Positions 34,662 to 43,898 of a DNA stretch of 64,000 nucleotides are shown one piece after another. The DNA comes from Latilactobacillus sakei. Its GTDB lineage: Bacteria > Bacillota > Bacilli > Lactobacillales > Lactobacillaceae. Below the pieces are notes generated by a model, which ran no database searches, was not told the DNA's origin, and worked only from the letters and a program-made list of their open reading frames with translations. Every line of letters starts with the position of its first letter. The stretch's first letter is position 1. The position numbers and the translations under genes are program-made. The stretch spans positions 1,550,001 to 1,614,000 of the forward strand of contig CP025839.1 in assembly GCA_002953655.1 (NCBI GenBank). Reading direction: 5' to 3'.

Positions 34662-35373
34662 GTGTTGCTCTTTGTAAAGCATCAATTTCGGTTGTTGTTA
34701 ACGCCCGGTATTGTCCACGTTTTAAATCAGCCGGCAAGCTTAACGGCCCCATCTGAAGTCGCTCTAGTGTTAACACTTCTTTGCCAACCGCATGAAACAT
34801 ACGCTTAACTTGATGGAACTTACCTTCATGAATTTCAACTTCGATTAAGCTTTCTTGGCGCGCTGTATCAGTCCTTAAAATCGTCAATTGTGCTGGTTGG
34901 GCTTCAAAATCACGCAACTTTAGACCAGCCGCAAATTGTGCTTGGTCAGCCGCTGTTACCACTCCGGCAATTTTAGCGCGGTACGTTTTAGCCACGTGTT
35001 TTTTGGGACTCAATAAATCGTGGGCTAAGTCGCCATCATTGGTGATCAGCAATAGCCCCGTCGTATCCTTATCCAAGCGGCCCACTGGGAATAAGTCTTC
35101 CCGATAATCTGCTGATGCGAATAAATCCATGACCGTTTTTTGCGGATCGGTCGTGGCCGAAATCACACCCGCCGGTTTATTTAATAACCAATAAAAATTA
35201 GTTTGATAGCGAATCGGTTCGTCATCAACGTAAACCACCGTTTCTGGGGTCACTTGATATTTCGCTTCTTTGATAACTTTATCGGCCACTCGAACCCGCC
35301 CTGCCTTTAGTAATGGTTTGAGCGTTTTACGTGTACCGATATTCATATGACTTAAAAAACGATCAATTCTCAT
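34654..35373 (-). CDS. rsuA: 16S rRNA pseudouridine synthase, RsuA family
   Basis: A 239-residue enzyme: an N-terminal S4 RNA-binding domain (about 1-60) and a catalytic domain with the signature GRLDKDTTGLLL around residue 98, where the Asp is catalytic. By family it makes Psi516 in 16S rRNA. Its ATG overlaps the stop of the flippase gene (ATGA), so the two are translationally coupled; the same pairing (ytgP-ytzG) is known in Bacillus. Confidence 0.93.
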   Translation of the reverse strand: MRIDRFLSHMNIGTRKTLKPLLKAGRVRVADKVIKEAKYQVTPETVVYVDDEPIRYQTNFYWLLNKPAGVISATTDPQKTVMDLFASADYREDLFPVGRLDKDTTGLLLITNDGDLAHDLLSPKKHVAKTYRAKIAGVVTAADQAQFAAGLKLRDFEAQPAQLTILRTDTARQESLIEVEIHEGKFHQVKRMFHAVGKEVLTLERLQMGPLSLPADLKRGQYRALTTTEIDALQRATQK

Positions 35374-37007
35374 TTTAATTTCAACTTTCTTCTAAACCGG
35401 TCTAAGTTACTGCCCAAAACATAATCCGCTAATCGCGATTTCAACGCTAAAACAGCATAGACTAACCCACCAACTGCGACACTAATCACAAGGACGAGCA
35501 CACTTTGAAGCCGACTTTGCGGATTAAATACTAATAATAATCCTTTAACCGTTAGTGATGTGATCAGATACATAATCACTGAGAAGCCAACGATTCCGAT
35601 TAAACGGCGAATCGTTTGCCAGGCATCAAAATGATAATAGCGATGTAAGGCAGCTAACATCAAAATGGAACTCGTCGCAAAGGCTAAGCCGGTTGACACG
35701 AGCGGACCGTATACCCGGAAGAAATAAATGGCTGGGTACTGGGCCACAACTTTAACGATAAACCCAATCAATAGATAGAACAAGGCTAACCGGTTTTGGT
35801 ATAACCCTTGTAAAATCGCACCTAAGACCGTGAAGAGGCCTAAGAGAATTGAAATATACGATGAAAATTGTAAGACACTAATCCCTAAGGCATCGTGTGA
35901 GTAGAACAAGGTATAAAGTGGTCCGGCCACGGCTGCCATCCCGAAAGCCGCTGGAATCATGACTAAATTAAAGAGTTGAATAGTACTGCCAATTTGTTGG
36001 CGTAATTCTTTTTGATTGCCACGCACATGAGCCGCAGACATCAATGGCACCGCCGTAACCGCCATTGCGGCCGCTAATGAAACGGTAATTGAAATCAGCT
36101 TATTCGCATTGGCGGCAAATAAGGCGTACAAATTATCAAGTTGGTGATTATTAGCAATCACGAAATCATGCATCATCGGATTAAAGGTGTATTGATCGAT
36201 GATATAAACCAAGTTAACACTGGCATCGATAACGATAAATGGAATTGATTGGCGAATAATGCCCTTCAATAAATCGGTCGTCGATACTTCTAACTGATTA
36301 TTACTACCGGCGATTAATTGAGAAATACGCCCGCGTTGTTTGATGTAATGGAAAATTAATAATAACAGCCCTGCAGCGGCCCCGATGAAGGCCGCAAACG
36401 TCGCTTGTGTGACAGCATCGACATAACTGCCCTTCATCACTTGCATGATCATGAAGGCCGAAACCGTCATGTAAAGCACTCGTGCGACTTGTTCGATAAA
36501 CTGTGAAATCGCAGACGGTGCCATTTCGGAATACCCTTGGAAATAACCGCGCATGATACTCAAGAGCGGAATCACTAGCAACGGCCAACTTAATGAACGG
36601 AAAACCGGCACCATCCGTGGATCACCGGCTGCCAAGACTGGTGCTAGTGCATATAGCGCTAGCGCCGATAAGACACCCATCCCTAACATTAAGATCAGTG
36701 ACTTTTTAAAAAGGCGTTGTCCCACGCCATATTCATTCATTTCATTATAACGCGCGATTTGTTTAGATAAGGCGCCTGGAATCCCAGCCGTTGAAATCAC
36801 TAAGAAAACACTATAAATCTGATAACCCCGGGCGAACAGTGTATTGGCTTGTAAGAAATTTGAGCCAAACCAAATTGGCCATGGAATCACGTAGACAGCG
36901 CCTAAGATTCGCGAAAAAATACTGCCGGCAGTCATCCATGCGGAACCGCGTAACATCTGATTCTGTGAAGATTTATCCGTAGTCCCCGTTTTAGGTGAAT
37001 TGGTCAT
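35370..37007 (-). CDS. murJ: Lipid II / polysaccharide flippase of the MurJ (YtgP) type
   Basis: About 545 residues with some 14 membrane helices, the MOP-superfamily size of YtgP/MurJ. Early helices contain GAVYVIPWPIW and GIPGALSKQIARYNE. It probably flips lipid-linked wall precursors. The start at MTNSPKT follows GAGGGAG; a longer in-frame extension to 37091 has no support. The pairing with an RsuA-type gene matches Bacillus ytgP. Confidence 0.87.
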   Translation of the reverse strand: MTNSPKTGTTDKSSQNQMLRGSAWMTAGSIFSRILGAVYVIPWPIWFGSNFLQANTLFARGYQIYSVFLVISTAGIPGALSKQIARYNEMNEYGVGQRLFKKSLILMLGMGVLSALALYALAPVLAAGDPRMVPVFRSLSWPLLVIPLLSIMRGYFQGYSEMAPSAISQFIEQVARVLYMTVSAFMIMQVMKGSYVDAVTQATFAAFIGAAAGLLLLIFHYIKQRGRISQLIAGSNNQLEVSTTDLLKGIIRQSIPFIVIDASVNLVYIIDQYTFNPMMHDFVIANNHQLDNLYALFAANANKLISITVSLAAAMAVTAVPLMSAAHVRGNQKELRQQIGSTIQLFNLVMIPAAFGMAAVAGPLYTLFYSHDALGISVLQFSSYISILLGLFTVLGAILQGLYQNRLALFYLLIGFIVKVVAQYPAIYFFRVYGPLVSTGLAFATSSILMLAALHRYYHFDAWQTIRRLIGIVGFSVIMYLITSLTVKGLLLVFNPQSRLQSVLVLVISVAVGGLVYAVLALKSRLADYVLGSNLDRFRRKLKLK

Positions 37008-37105
37008 TTCACATACTCCCTCTTTCAACATCAAAAAGCATCTTCCTACCATTTTAGATGATTGCCTGAAACCTTGCAATTCCTTTAACAAAACTTTACG
37101 AAAAA

Positions 37106-37224
37106 AGAGTGCTTCTAATGACGGTTAGCAACTGAGCATTAATTAAAAATAACCATTAATCTCGCTTTTAAGATTAATGGTTATTTTAGATTAAGCGGAA
37201 GTTGTTGTCATCAGAAGCACGTTT
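37106..37224 (+). repeat. Stop-adjacent-type element, copy 7 (hairpin-interior form)
   Basis: Outer stem GTGCTTCTAATGAC / GTCATCAGAAGCAC. The inner perfect hairpin is AAAAT-AACCAT-TAATCT with its complement. Conserved GAGCATTAAT and GATTAAGCGGAAGTTG. No plus-strand gene precedes it. Confidence 0.8.
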
Positions 37225-37230
37225 CAAATC

Positions 37231-37347
37231 AGAGTGCTTTAACAAGCGGTTAACTTCCGAGTATAGCATAGCTTGGTGAATGAGCCGCACAGCGGATCGT
37301 TTGCTAAGCGTCGCTAGACGGAAGAAGTTGCTCGTTAAAGCACGTTT
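37231..37347 (+). repeat. Stop-adjacent-type element, copy 8 (tandem with copy 7)
   Basis: Outer stem GTGCTTTAAC / GTTAAAGCAC; inner stems AGCTT/AAGC and CCGC/GCGG; conserved GGTGAAT and GTTTG. A fragment with CGATTAGCCAC follows at about 37366. Confidence 0.78.
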
Positions 37348-37375
37348 CAGCCGATTATCTTGTGACGATTAGCCA

Positions 37376-37420
37376 CAAAAAGAGCTGGGCCAAAAGTAAA
37401 TTTTGTCCCAGCTCTTTTTT
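37376..37420. terminator. Terminator after the MFS gene
   Basis: AAAGAGCTGGG-CAAAA / TTTTGTCCCAGCTCTTT with flanking A/T runs; works in both directions. Confidence 0.87.
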
Positions 37421-37442
37421 AATATTCGAATGCTAATCGTCT

Positions 37443-37496
37443 AAACGTGTTCCATAAGTCATATCCTTCCGGTTAACCCGACTTATGCCACACTCT
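37443..37496 (-). repeat. Stop-adjacent structured element, copy 9 (short form)
   Basis: Two bases after the MFS stop. Outer stem GTGTGGCATAAGTC / GACTTATGGAACAC with a short middle GGTTAACCGGAAGG; the inner arms are lost. Confidence 0.78.
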
Positions 37497-37498
37497 GT

Positions 37499-38677
37499 TT
37501 ATTTTGTTTTCGTTGTTTGTTTAATCAAGTACCATGTTAATAAGATACTGATGAACACCATGATGCTCCCAAAAATTGGTGTACTCCCCAATCCCCAAGC
37601 GGCAGAAGCTTGACCGCCGACCAATGAACCAATCGTAATCCCAATGTTAAAGGCTGAGATATTCAAAGCCGATGCCAAGGGAATATCGTTTGGTGTGAAC
37701 TTTTCAGCCAGTTGGACAATGTAAAGTTGCAAACCAGGCACGTTCATGAAGGCGAAAAAGCCCATCAATAAGACGTTCATTAAACCAAACCAATGTGAAT
37801 TCAATGTTAGCATGAACAACATGAGGGTCACTAGTAATCCAATAAACATTCTCAATAATGCTAACAAGGGTTTGTGGTTAGACCACTTACCACCCAATGT
37901 GTTCCCCAAGGCAACCATTAAGCCATAGATAACTAAGATAATAACCACCGCACTTGGTGACCAGCCCATCTTCGTTTGTAAAATGGGGGTCACGAAAGTA
38001 TAAACGGTGAATGTGCCACCATAACCAAGGGCTGTAATTAATAAGGCAATCACGATTGCTTTATTTTTGAAGACCCGAATAATCCCACTAAATTGGCTTG
38101 GTTGACCCAATGGTAAGTCGTTTGGAACCAAAAACCAGTTAGCGATTAAGCCCAAGACACCAATGCCCGCAATGAAAATAAACGACATGTGCCAGGTTGA
38201 AATTTGACCGATGAAAGTGCCCAGCGGTACCCCAGTAACAGTTGCGACGGTTAAACCAGTGAACATCACGGCAATCGCACTTGCTCGGCGTTCTGGTTCA
38301 ACAACATCCGCCGCAATCACTGATGCTATTGACATAAAGATCCCGTGTGATAACGCTGAAATAATCCGACCGATTAAAACAACTGAGAAAACTGGGGCAA
38401 AGGCCACCGTTAAGTTCCCAATGATAAAGACGATCATAATCCCCAACAATAAATTTTTCCGGGGCCAACGACTAGTTAAGATGGCCAAAATGGGCGCACC
38501 AATCGTAATCCCCAAGGCGTACATTGAAACGGTTAAGCCGGCTTGGCTCATTGTAATCCCAAAATCTTTAATCATCAACGGCATTAAGCCAACACTGATG
38601 AATTCTGTTGAACCAATCGCAAAGGCACTAATCGCCAATGCTAACAAAGTTAAGTTCGCACGTTGCTTTTTACTCAT
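37499..38677 (-). CDS. MFS transporter, drug/sugar efflux type
   Basis: A 392-residue 12-helix major facilitator. The loop 2-3 region TSRWPRKNLLLG and the helix 4-5 region GIFMSIASVIAADVV place it near the AraJ/YdhP (DHA1) group. It is divergent from an HxlR-type regulator 150 bp away, a common arrangement for regulated efflux pumps. The substrate is not predictable. Confidence 0.9.
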   Translation of the reverse strand: MSKKQRANLTLLALAISAFAIGSTEFISVGLMPLMIKDFGITMSQAGLTVSMYALGITIGAPILAILTSRWPRKNLLLGIMIVFIIGNLTVAFAPVFSVVLIGRIISALSHGIFMSIASVIAADVVEPERRASAIAVMFTGLTVATVTGVPLGTFIGQISTWHMSFIFIAGIGVLGLIANWFLVPNDLPLGQPSQFSGIIRVFKNKAIVIALLITALGYGGTFTVYTFVTPILQTKMGWSPSAVVIILVIYGLMVALGNTLGGKWSNHKPLLALLRMFIGLLVTLMLFMLTLNSHWFGLMNVLLMGFFAFMNVPGLQLYIVQLAEKFTPNDIPLASALNISAFNIGITIGSLVGGQASAAWGLGSTPIFGSIMVFISILLTWYLIKQTTKTK

Positions 38678-38826
38678 TTTCCCACACTCCTAATAGACTT
38701 TTTAACTGATGTACTATATTATTCAATAGAAGCGTCATTTTCACAATCACGCACTTTTTAGTCAGTAGGTTACTGAAAAGTAATAATTGAGTCTTATCAC
38801 AATGAAAAGGTGAATCAAAATTAGAA

Positions 38827-39201
38827 ATGAATGAGAAAACTTATAACATTGGTGTTGAAGCCACGATGGAAATCATCGGTGGTAAATGGAAACCGGTCAT
38901 TTTATGCCACTTACGGAATCAACCACTCCGCTCAAGTGAACTCTTACAAAATATCCCTAAGATCTCTCAAAAAGTCTTAACGCAACAATTGCGCGAACTC
39001 GAAGCCGACGGGATTATCAATCGGAAGATCTATCAAGAAATTCCACCGCGGGTTGAATATAGCCTCTCTGAATACGGTCAATCACTCAATCAGATTTTGA
39101 ACCTACTCTGCTTATGGGGTGAAGATAATATCGACCGCCGCCAATCAGCTGGCGAATCAATCAATGTCTTGCATCGTGATCAAATTAATCCAATCTACTA
39201 A
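38827..39201 (+). CDS. HxlR-family winged-helix regulator
   Basis: A 124-residue regulator with the family pattern METIGGKWKPVILCHL (with I in place of T), LRSSELLQNIPKISQKVLTQ and RKIYQEIPPRVEYSLSEYG. HxlR proteins often sense reactive electrophiles or redox change, but this one has few cysteines (about residues 36 and 99). It probably controls the divergent MFS gene. The stop codon is followed after three bases by a structured element. Confidence 0.92.
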   Translation: MNEKTYNIGVEATMEIIGGKWKPVILCHLRNQPLRSSELLQNIPKISQKVLTQQLRELEADGIINRKIYQEIPPRVEYSLSEYGQSLNQILNLLCLWGEDNIDRRQSAGESINVLHRDQINPIY

Positions 39202-39204
39202 AAA

Positions 39205-39324
39205 AGAGCGCTTTGGGTTGCGGGTAGCAACTGAGCATTAATACAAAATTGGCCGTAATCCAAGGTTTTAGGATTACGGCCAATTTTAGATTAAGCGGAA
39301 GTTGTTGCAACCAAAAAGCACGTC
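39205..39324 (+). repeat. Stop-adjacent structured element, copy 10 (hairpin-interior form)
   Basis: Outer stem CTTTGGGTTGC / GCAACCAAAAAG. The inner hairpin is AAAAT-TGGCCG-TAATCC with its complement: same frame as copy 7 but a different six-base middle. Conserved GAGCATTAAT and GATTAAGCGGAAGTTG. Confidence 0.82.
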
Positions 39325-39348
39325 TAGACGATCGGAATCTGAATAGCA

Positions 39349-39391
39349 AAAAAGGCACCAGGACAAGTAATGCTTGTCTTGGCGCCTTCTT
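39349..39391. terminator. Terminator between convergent hxlR-type and permease genes
   Basis: AAGGCACCA-GACAAG / CTTGTC-TGGCGCCTT with flanking A/T runs. Confidence 0.83.
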
Positions 39392-39414
39392 CACTATTTG
39401 AATATTGATAGTCT

Positions 39415-39457
39415 AACCGTGTTCTATAAGTCATATTCTGAACTTATGGCACACTCT
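39415..39457 (-). repeat. Stop-adjacent structured element, copy 11 (minimal form)
   Basis: 43 bp one base after the permease stop. GTGTGCCATAAGTTC / GACTTATAGAACAC only. Confidence 0.72.
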
Positions 39458-39458
39458 T

Positions 39459-40811
39459 CTATGCTTTTTGACGCCCAAACTTTACGAAATAAATAATGAT
39501 CATTAAAACTAAAAAGATTAGCCCGACAATTAATGAAATTCGTGTTTCTGGGTTAATGAACATGAAAACTAATGTTAAGCACAACATTGCCAACGTGATG
39601 TAGTTGGAATATGGTGACCATGGCATTTTAAACGGATGAGTCGCCATCTTTTCGGCGTGTTGTTTTCTAAAGGCAATTTGACTAATTAAGATGACAAACC
39701 AAGGCACCATCCCTGGCAAGACACTTGAACTATAAACAAGGACGAAGATATTGCCAGCTTTAGGATAAACTAATGGTAAAATGGCATTTAAAATCACACC
39801 GATTAAAATCCCTAATGAAATCGCCCCAACTGCGTAAAATGGCACGCCGTGGCGATTTAATTTTAAGAAACGTTTTGGTAATTGCCCATTATTAGCTAAC
39901 GTAAACGTCATCCGGCTCGCACTATAAATCCCCGAGTTTGCGCCTGATAAAGCCGCTGTAATTACCACAAAATTGATAATTGACGCTGCGGCGGTGATGC
40001 CAATTTTAGCGAAGGTTTGGACAAATGGTGACCCCACTTGGCTGAGTTCATTCCAAGGATAAATACTTAAAATGACGAAAATAGCCCCGATGTAGAAAAT
40101 GAGAATCCGAGCAACGGTTGATTGAATCGCCTTAACCAATGTTTCTTGGGGATTTTCAGCTTCTCCGGCCGTAATCCCAATCAATTCAATCCCTTGATAA
40201 GAAGCCAGGACAATCGCAAGGGCAAAGACAAAGCCTTTGAATCCACCGGTGAAGAAGCCGTGAGTCCATAAATTACTAATCCCAACTGGATGCATGTGAT
40301 TCCCAATCCCAAAGATAATTAATCCAAGGCCAGCGACAATCATCAAAATAATCGTCACCACTTTAATTAGGGCAAACCAGAATTCTAATTCACCAAACAT
40401 GCTGACCGATATGAGGTTCGCAGCACATAAGAACGTAATCGCGACTAACCCTGGGACCCACCCCGGTAAGTTCGGCCACCAGAATTCCAGATAACCGCCA
40501 ATCGCAATCATCTCACTCATCCCGACAACGACAAATTGGAAAACGTTACTCCAAGCTGTCAAATAACCAAAAATGGGATGCATATATTCCGTTGCAAATT
40601 TCGCAAACGAACCTGTATCTGGATCAACATACAACATTTCCCCAAGAGCACGCATGATTAAATACAATAATAACCCGGCAATGCCATAGGCGATTAAGAC
40701 AGAAGGTCCTGTCCATTTAATCGTCGTATTGGCCCCCATAAACAAGCCGACCCCGATTGTCCCACCTAATGCAATCATCTGCATCTGGCGGGCATTTAAA
40801 TTTCGTTTCAT
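39459..40811 (-). CDS. Amino acid permease, AAT family
   Basis: About 450 residues and 12 helices. The first helix has MIALGGTIGVGLFMGA and is followed by the AAT-type RALGEMLYVDPDTGSFAKFA. Similar proteins carry proline, GABA or D-Ser/D-Ala/Gly; the substrate is undecided. The start is uncertain: ATG at 40811 has GAGGAG unusually close, and TTG nine bases upstream is an alternative. Confidence 0.88.
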   Translation of the reverse strand: MKRNLNARQMQMIALGGTIGVGLFMGANTTIKWTGPSVLIAYGIAGLLLYLIMRALGEMLYVDPDTGSFAKFATEYMHPIFGYLTAWSNVFQFVVVGMSEMIAIGGYLEFWWPNLPGWVPGLVAITFLCAANLISVSMFGELEFWFALIKVVTIILMIVAGLGLIIFGIGNHMHPVGISNLWTHGFFTGGFKGFVFALAIVLASYQGIELIGITAGEAENPQETLVKAIQSTVARILIFYIGAIFVILSIYPWNELSQVGSPFVQTFAKIGITAAASIINFVVITAALSGANSGIYSASRMTFTLANNGQLPKRFLKLNRHGVPFYAVGAISLGILIGVILNAILPLVYPKAGNIFVLVYSSSVLPGMVPWFVILISQIAFRKQHAEKMATHPFKMPWSPYSNYITLAMLCLTLVFMFINPETRISLIVGLIFLVLMIIIYFVKFGRQKA

Positions 40812-40878
40812 TCTCCTCAAACCCTTCTACTTAGGTGTCCCAATTGTTGGTTAACCCGACAATCTAAATTTACTTATC

Positions 40879-40907
40879 ATCGTATAATAAAAAAAGAAGA
40901 AAATCAA
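40879..40907 (-). promoter_or_regulatory. Likely promoter of the AAT permease gene
   Basis: Minus strand: TTGATT (40902-40907), 17-bp spacer, TACGAT (40879-40884). Confidence 0.6.
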
Positions 40908-40959
40908 TATTTTTCTCATCTTTTTATCATTTTAAAACGTTGATAAATAAGGCTTCTCA

Positions 40960-40995
40960 AGTTAATAGTATTTGTTAGGCTCCTAACTATTAACT
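40960..40995. repeat. Inverted repeat between permease promoter and leuS terminator
   Basis: AGTTAATAG / CTATTAACT (9 bp) enclosing TTAGG/CCTAA. It could be an operator or a second hairpin after the leuS terminator. It has no T-run. Confidence 0.6.
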
Positions 40996-41004
40996 TTAGA
41001 TAAG

Positions 41005-41043
41005 AAAAAAGGACAGACAAAATTGAATTTGTCTGTCCTTTTT
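41005..41043 (-). terminator. Terminator after leuS and its three elements
   Basis: AAAAAGGACAGACAAA / TTTGTCTGTCCTTTTT. It lies about 370 bp after the leuS stop codon, beyond three tandem elements. Confidence 0.9.
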
Positions 41044-41044
41044 G

Positions 41045-41161
41045 AAACGTGCTCTTTCAGGTATATCGTTGCGGTTAGCTACAGCAGCCAAATCATCGAC
41101 TTTGTCGGTAATTCGTCTGCTTAGGCTAATCCTCACGATATAACCACCTGAAACGCACTCT
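41045..41161 (-). repeat. Structured element, copy 12 (third after leuS)
   Basis: Outer arms TTCAGGTGGTTATATCG and CGATATACCTGAA; inner stems AGCAG/CTGCT and CGAC/GTCG; conserved GAGGATTAGCC, GACGAAT and GTAGCTAACCGC. Confidence 0.82.
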
Positions 41162-41167
41162 TGTTTG

Positions 41168-41286
41168 AAACATGCTCTTTGATTGTAACAACTTCCGCTT
41201 AATCTAAAATTTCAAATAATTCTAAAACCTGGATTATTTGAAATTTTTTATTAATGCTCAGTTGCTGACCGCAACCAAACACACTC
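41168..41286 (-). repeat. Structured element, copy 13 (second after leuS, hairpin-interior form)
   Basis: The inner hairpin has AAAAT-TTCAAA-TAATYC in the same slot as copies 7 and 10. Conserved GAGCATTAAT and GATTAAGCGGAAGTTG. The spacers on both sides are the same TTGTTTG. Confidence 0.82.
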
Positions 41287-41293
41287 TTGTTTG

Positions 41294-41410
41294 AAACGTG
41301 CTTTTCAAGCTAACTTTCGGCGCTTATCCCAGTGAATCAAACAATCGACTACGTCGCTTATTCGCTTCCCTCTGATAATGCTCAAAAGTTGACCGAGCTT
41401 GAACGCACTC
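41294..41410 (-). repeat. Structured element, copy 14 (first after leuS)
   Basis: Begins inside the leuS TAG (tAGAGTGCG). Outer stem TTCAAGCT / AGCTTGAA plus AACTTT/AAAGTT; inner GCGAC/GTCG hairpin and a weaker middle stem. Confidence 0.8.
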
Positions 41411-43833
41411 TAATTTGCGACGATATTGACCAATTTGTTTGGAATGGCAATCACTTTGCGGACTGTCTTGTCGGCGATAAATTCGGCGACTTTTTCGTTG
41501 GCCTTAGCCATCGCTTCTAATTCTTCCTTCGGTGTGTCTTTGGCCACTGTTACTTTAGCCTTTAACTTACCGTTAACTTGGAAGATGACTTCCACTTCGT
41601 TAGCAACCAATGCTGCTGGGTCAAATGTTGGCCAATCCGCATAACTAATTGAGTCGTTATGACCAAGCATTGCCCATAATTCTTCCATCATATGTGGTGC
41701 GATTGGGGCTAATAACTTCACGAAGCCTTCAGCGTATTCACGTGGAAGTGTATCAGCCTTATAAGCATCATTGATGAAGACCATCAATTGTGAAATGGCC
41801 ACGTTAAAGTGCATGCTTTCGAAGTCTTCGGTGACTTTCTTAACAGTTTCGTTGTAACTCTTCTTCAATTGGTCATTATTGTCAGCGACAATCTTGCTTG
41901 AAAGTTGGTCGTTTTCGTCGGTATCTTCTTCTGTGTATAGACGCCATACACGGTCCAAGAATTTACGAGCGCCGGCTAAGCCCTTTTCACTCCATGAAAT
42001 GGAAGCATCTAATGGGCCCATGAACATTTCGTATAGCCGTAATGTATCAGCACCAAAGCGATCAACAACATCATCGGGGTTAACAACGTTCCCTTTTGAT
42101 TTCGACATTTTTTCGTGGTTATCGCCTAAAATCATCCCTTGATTGTATAAGTGTTGGAATGGTTCCTTCGTTGGCACGACCCCGATATCATACAAGAACT
42201 TGTGCCAGAAACGAACATATAGTAAATGAAGCACGGCATGTTCTGCACCACCGATGTACATGTCAACTGGTAACCAGTCCTTCAACTTGTCAAAGTCAGC
42301 CAATTTATCGGGATTCTTAGGATCAATATAACGGAGATAATACCATGAGCTACCAGCCCATTGTGGCATTGTATTTGTTTCACGACGGCCTTTACGACCA
42401 TTTTCGTCCGTCACGTTTAACCAGTCTGTTAAGTTCGCAAGTGGACTTTCACCAGTACCAGAAGGTTTGATATCGCTTGTTAATGGTAATTCAAGTGGTA
42501 ATTGATCTTCTGGCACGACAGATGTTGTGCCATCTTCCCAATGAATAATTGGAATTGGTTCACCCCAGTAGCGTTGACGTGAGAATAACCAGTCACGTAA
42601 TTTATAACTGATTTGTTCATGACCCACTTTGTGTTCAACCAACCATGGAATCATCTTGTCGATAGCAGCTTGTTTGTCTAAGCCATCTAAGAAATCTGAA
42701 TTAATCATCACACCAGGTTCTGTGTGAACAGCTTCTTCAGGGTTACCACCAGCTACAACTGGTTTCAATGGTAAACCGAATTTCTTGGCAAATTCCCAAT
42801 CGCGAGGGTCATGTGCCGGAACAGCCATCACGGCACCAGTCCCGTATGACGCTAAAACGTAATCTGAAATCCAGATTGGTAAACGTTCGCCGTTCACTGG
42901 ATTGATGGCATAAGCACCCGTAAAGGCCCCTGTTTTGTCCTTCGCCAAATCAGTCCGTTCAAGGTCACTCTTGTGTTCGATTTCTTTTAAATAAGCATCA
43001 ACAGCTGCTTTTTGTTCCGGCGTAGTGATATCAGCCACTAATTTGTGTTCTGGGGCCATTACGATGTAGCTGACACCAAACATTGTATCGGCACGCGTGG
43101 TGAAGACATCAATCTGAGCGTCGTGGTTTTCAACAGCAAATGAAACTTCAGCGCCTTTTGAACGGCCAATCCAGTTACGTTGCATATCCTTGACACTTTC
43201 AGGCCAATCAACTAGATCTAAGTCGTCGATTAAACGATCCGCATAAGCTGTAATCTTCAACATCCATTGACGCATTGGTTTCCGGTAAACAGGGTAGCCG
43301 CCCCGTTCTGTTTTGCCGTCGATGACTTCTTCGTTAGCCACAACTGTCCCTAAATCAGGGCTCCAGTTAACCGCAACTTCGGCTTCATAAGCCAAGCCTT
43401 TTTCGTACATTTTTTCAAAAATCCATTGGGTCCATTTGTAGAAATCGGGATCCGTTGTATTCACTTCGCGATCCCAATCATATGAGAAGCCTAATGAATT
43501 GATTTGACGTTTGAAAGTGTTGATATTGGTTTGCGTGAAATCAGCAGGGTTATTCCCCGTATCTAACGCATATTGTTCAGCAGGTAAGCCGAATGCATCC
43601 CAACCCATTGGGTGCAACACGTTGAAGCCTTGCATCCGTTTCATCCGGGCCAAGATATCAGTTGCCGTATAGCCTTCAGGATGGCCAACGTGCAACCCTT
43701 GTCCTGATGGGTATGGGAACATATCTAATGCGTAGAAATTTTTCTTATCTTTATCTTCTGTTGTTTTAAAAGATTTATGTGATTGCCAGTAGGCTTGCCA
43801 CTTTTGTTCAACTGCGCGATGATCGTAAGTCAT
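41410..43833 (-). CDS. leuS: Leucyl-tRNA synthetase
   Basis: A 807-residue class I synthetase. HIGH-like motif HVGHPEGYT near residue 46, a CP1 editing domain (about 220-415) with threonine-rich [10 protein letters not shown], and [10 protein letters not shown] near 573. ATG at 43833 follows AAGGAG by eight bases; an in-frame GTG three codons up overlaps that site. Expression is probably T-box controlled. The gene is framed by structured elements on both sides. Confidence 0.97.
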   Translation of the reverse strand: MTYDHRAVEQKWQAYWQSHKSFKTTEDKDKKNFYALDMFPYPSGQGLHVGHPEGYTATDILARMKRMQGFNVLHPMGWDAFGLPAEQYALDTGNNPADFTQTNINTFKRQINSLGFSYDWDREVNTTDPDFYKWTQWIFEKMYEKGLAYEAEVAVNWSPDLGTVVANEEVIDGKTERGGYPVYRKPMRQWMLKITAYADRLIDDLDLVDWPESVKDMQRNWIGRSKGAEVSFAVENHDAQIDVFTTRADTMFGVSYIVMAPEHKLVADITTPEQKAAVDAYLKEIEHKSDLERTDLAKDKTGAFTGAYAINPVNGERLPIWISDYVLASYGTGAVMAVPAHDPRDWEFAKKFGLPLKPVVAGGNPEEAVHTEPGVMINSDFLDGLDKQAAIDKMIPWLVEHKVGHEQISYKLRDWLFSRQRYWGEPIPIIHWEDGTTSVVPEDQLPLELPLTSDIKPSGTGESPLANLTDWLNVTDENGRKGRRETNTMPQWAGSSWYYLRYIDPKNPDKLADFDKLKDWLPVDMYIGGAEHAVLHLLYVRFWHKFLYDIGVVPTKEPFQHLYNQGMILGDNHEKMSKSKGNVVNPDDVVDRFGADTLRLYEMFMGPLDASISWSEKGLAGARKFLDRVWRLYTEEDTDENDQLSSKIVADNNDQLKKSYNETVKKVTEDFESMHFNVAISQLMVFINDAYKADTLPREYAEGFVKLLAPIAPHMMEELWAMLGHNDSISYADWPTFDPAALVANEVEVIFQVNGKLKAKVTVAKDTPKEELEAMAKANEKVAEFIADKTVRKVIAIPNKLVNIVAN

Positions 43834-43852
43834 ATCAAACACTCCTTATTTT

Positions 43853-43892
43853 TAGCGTACTTTCAAAAGTATAGACACTTTTGACGCACTCT
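43853..43892 (-). repeat. Mini-element in the leuS leader
   Basis: About 40 bp: AGAGTGCGTCAAAAG / CTTTTGAAAGTACGCT stem with a short loop, 20 bases before the leuS start codon. It looks like the outer stem alone. Confidence 0.65.
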
Positions 43893-43898
43893 TTTTTT

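Noticed and set aside
37008-37091. N-terminal extension of the flippase to 37091
   Set aside because: No ribosome site; the first membrane-protein-like sequence and GAGGGAG support the start at 37007.
41332-41520. A 62-codon frame at the leuS 3' end, plus strand
   Set aside because: It spans the structured repeat and the antisense of leuS, so it is most likely spurious.
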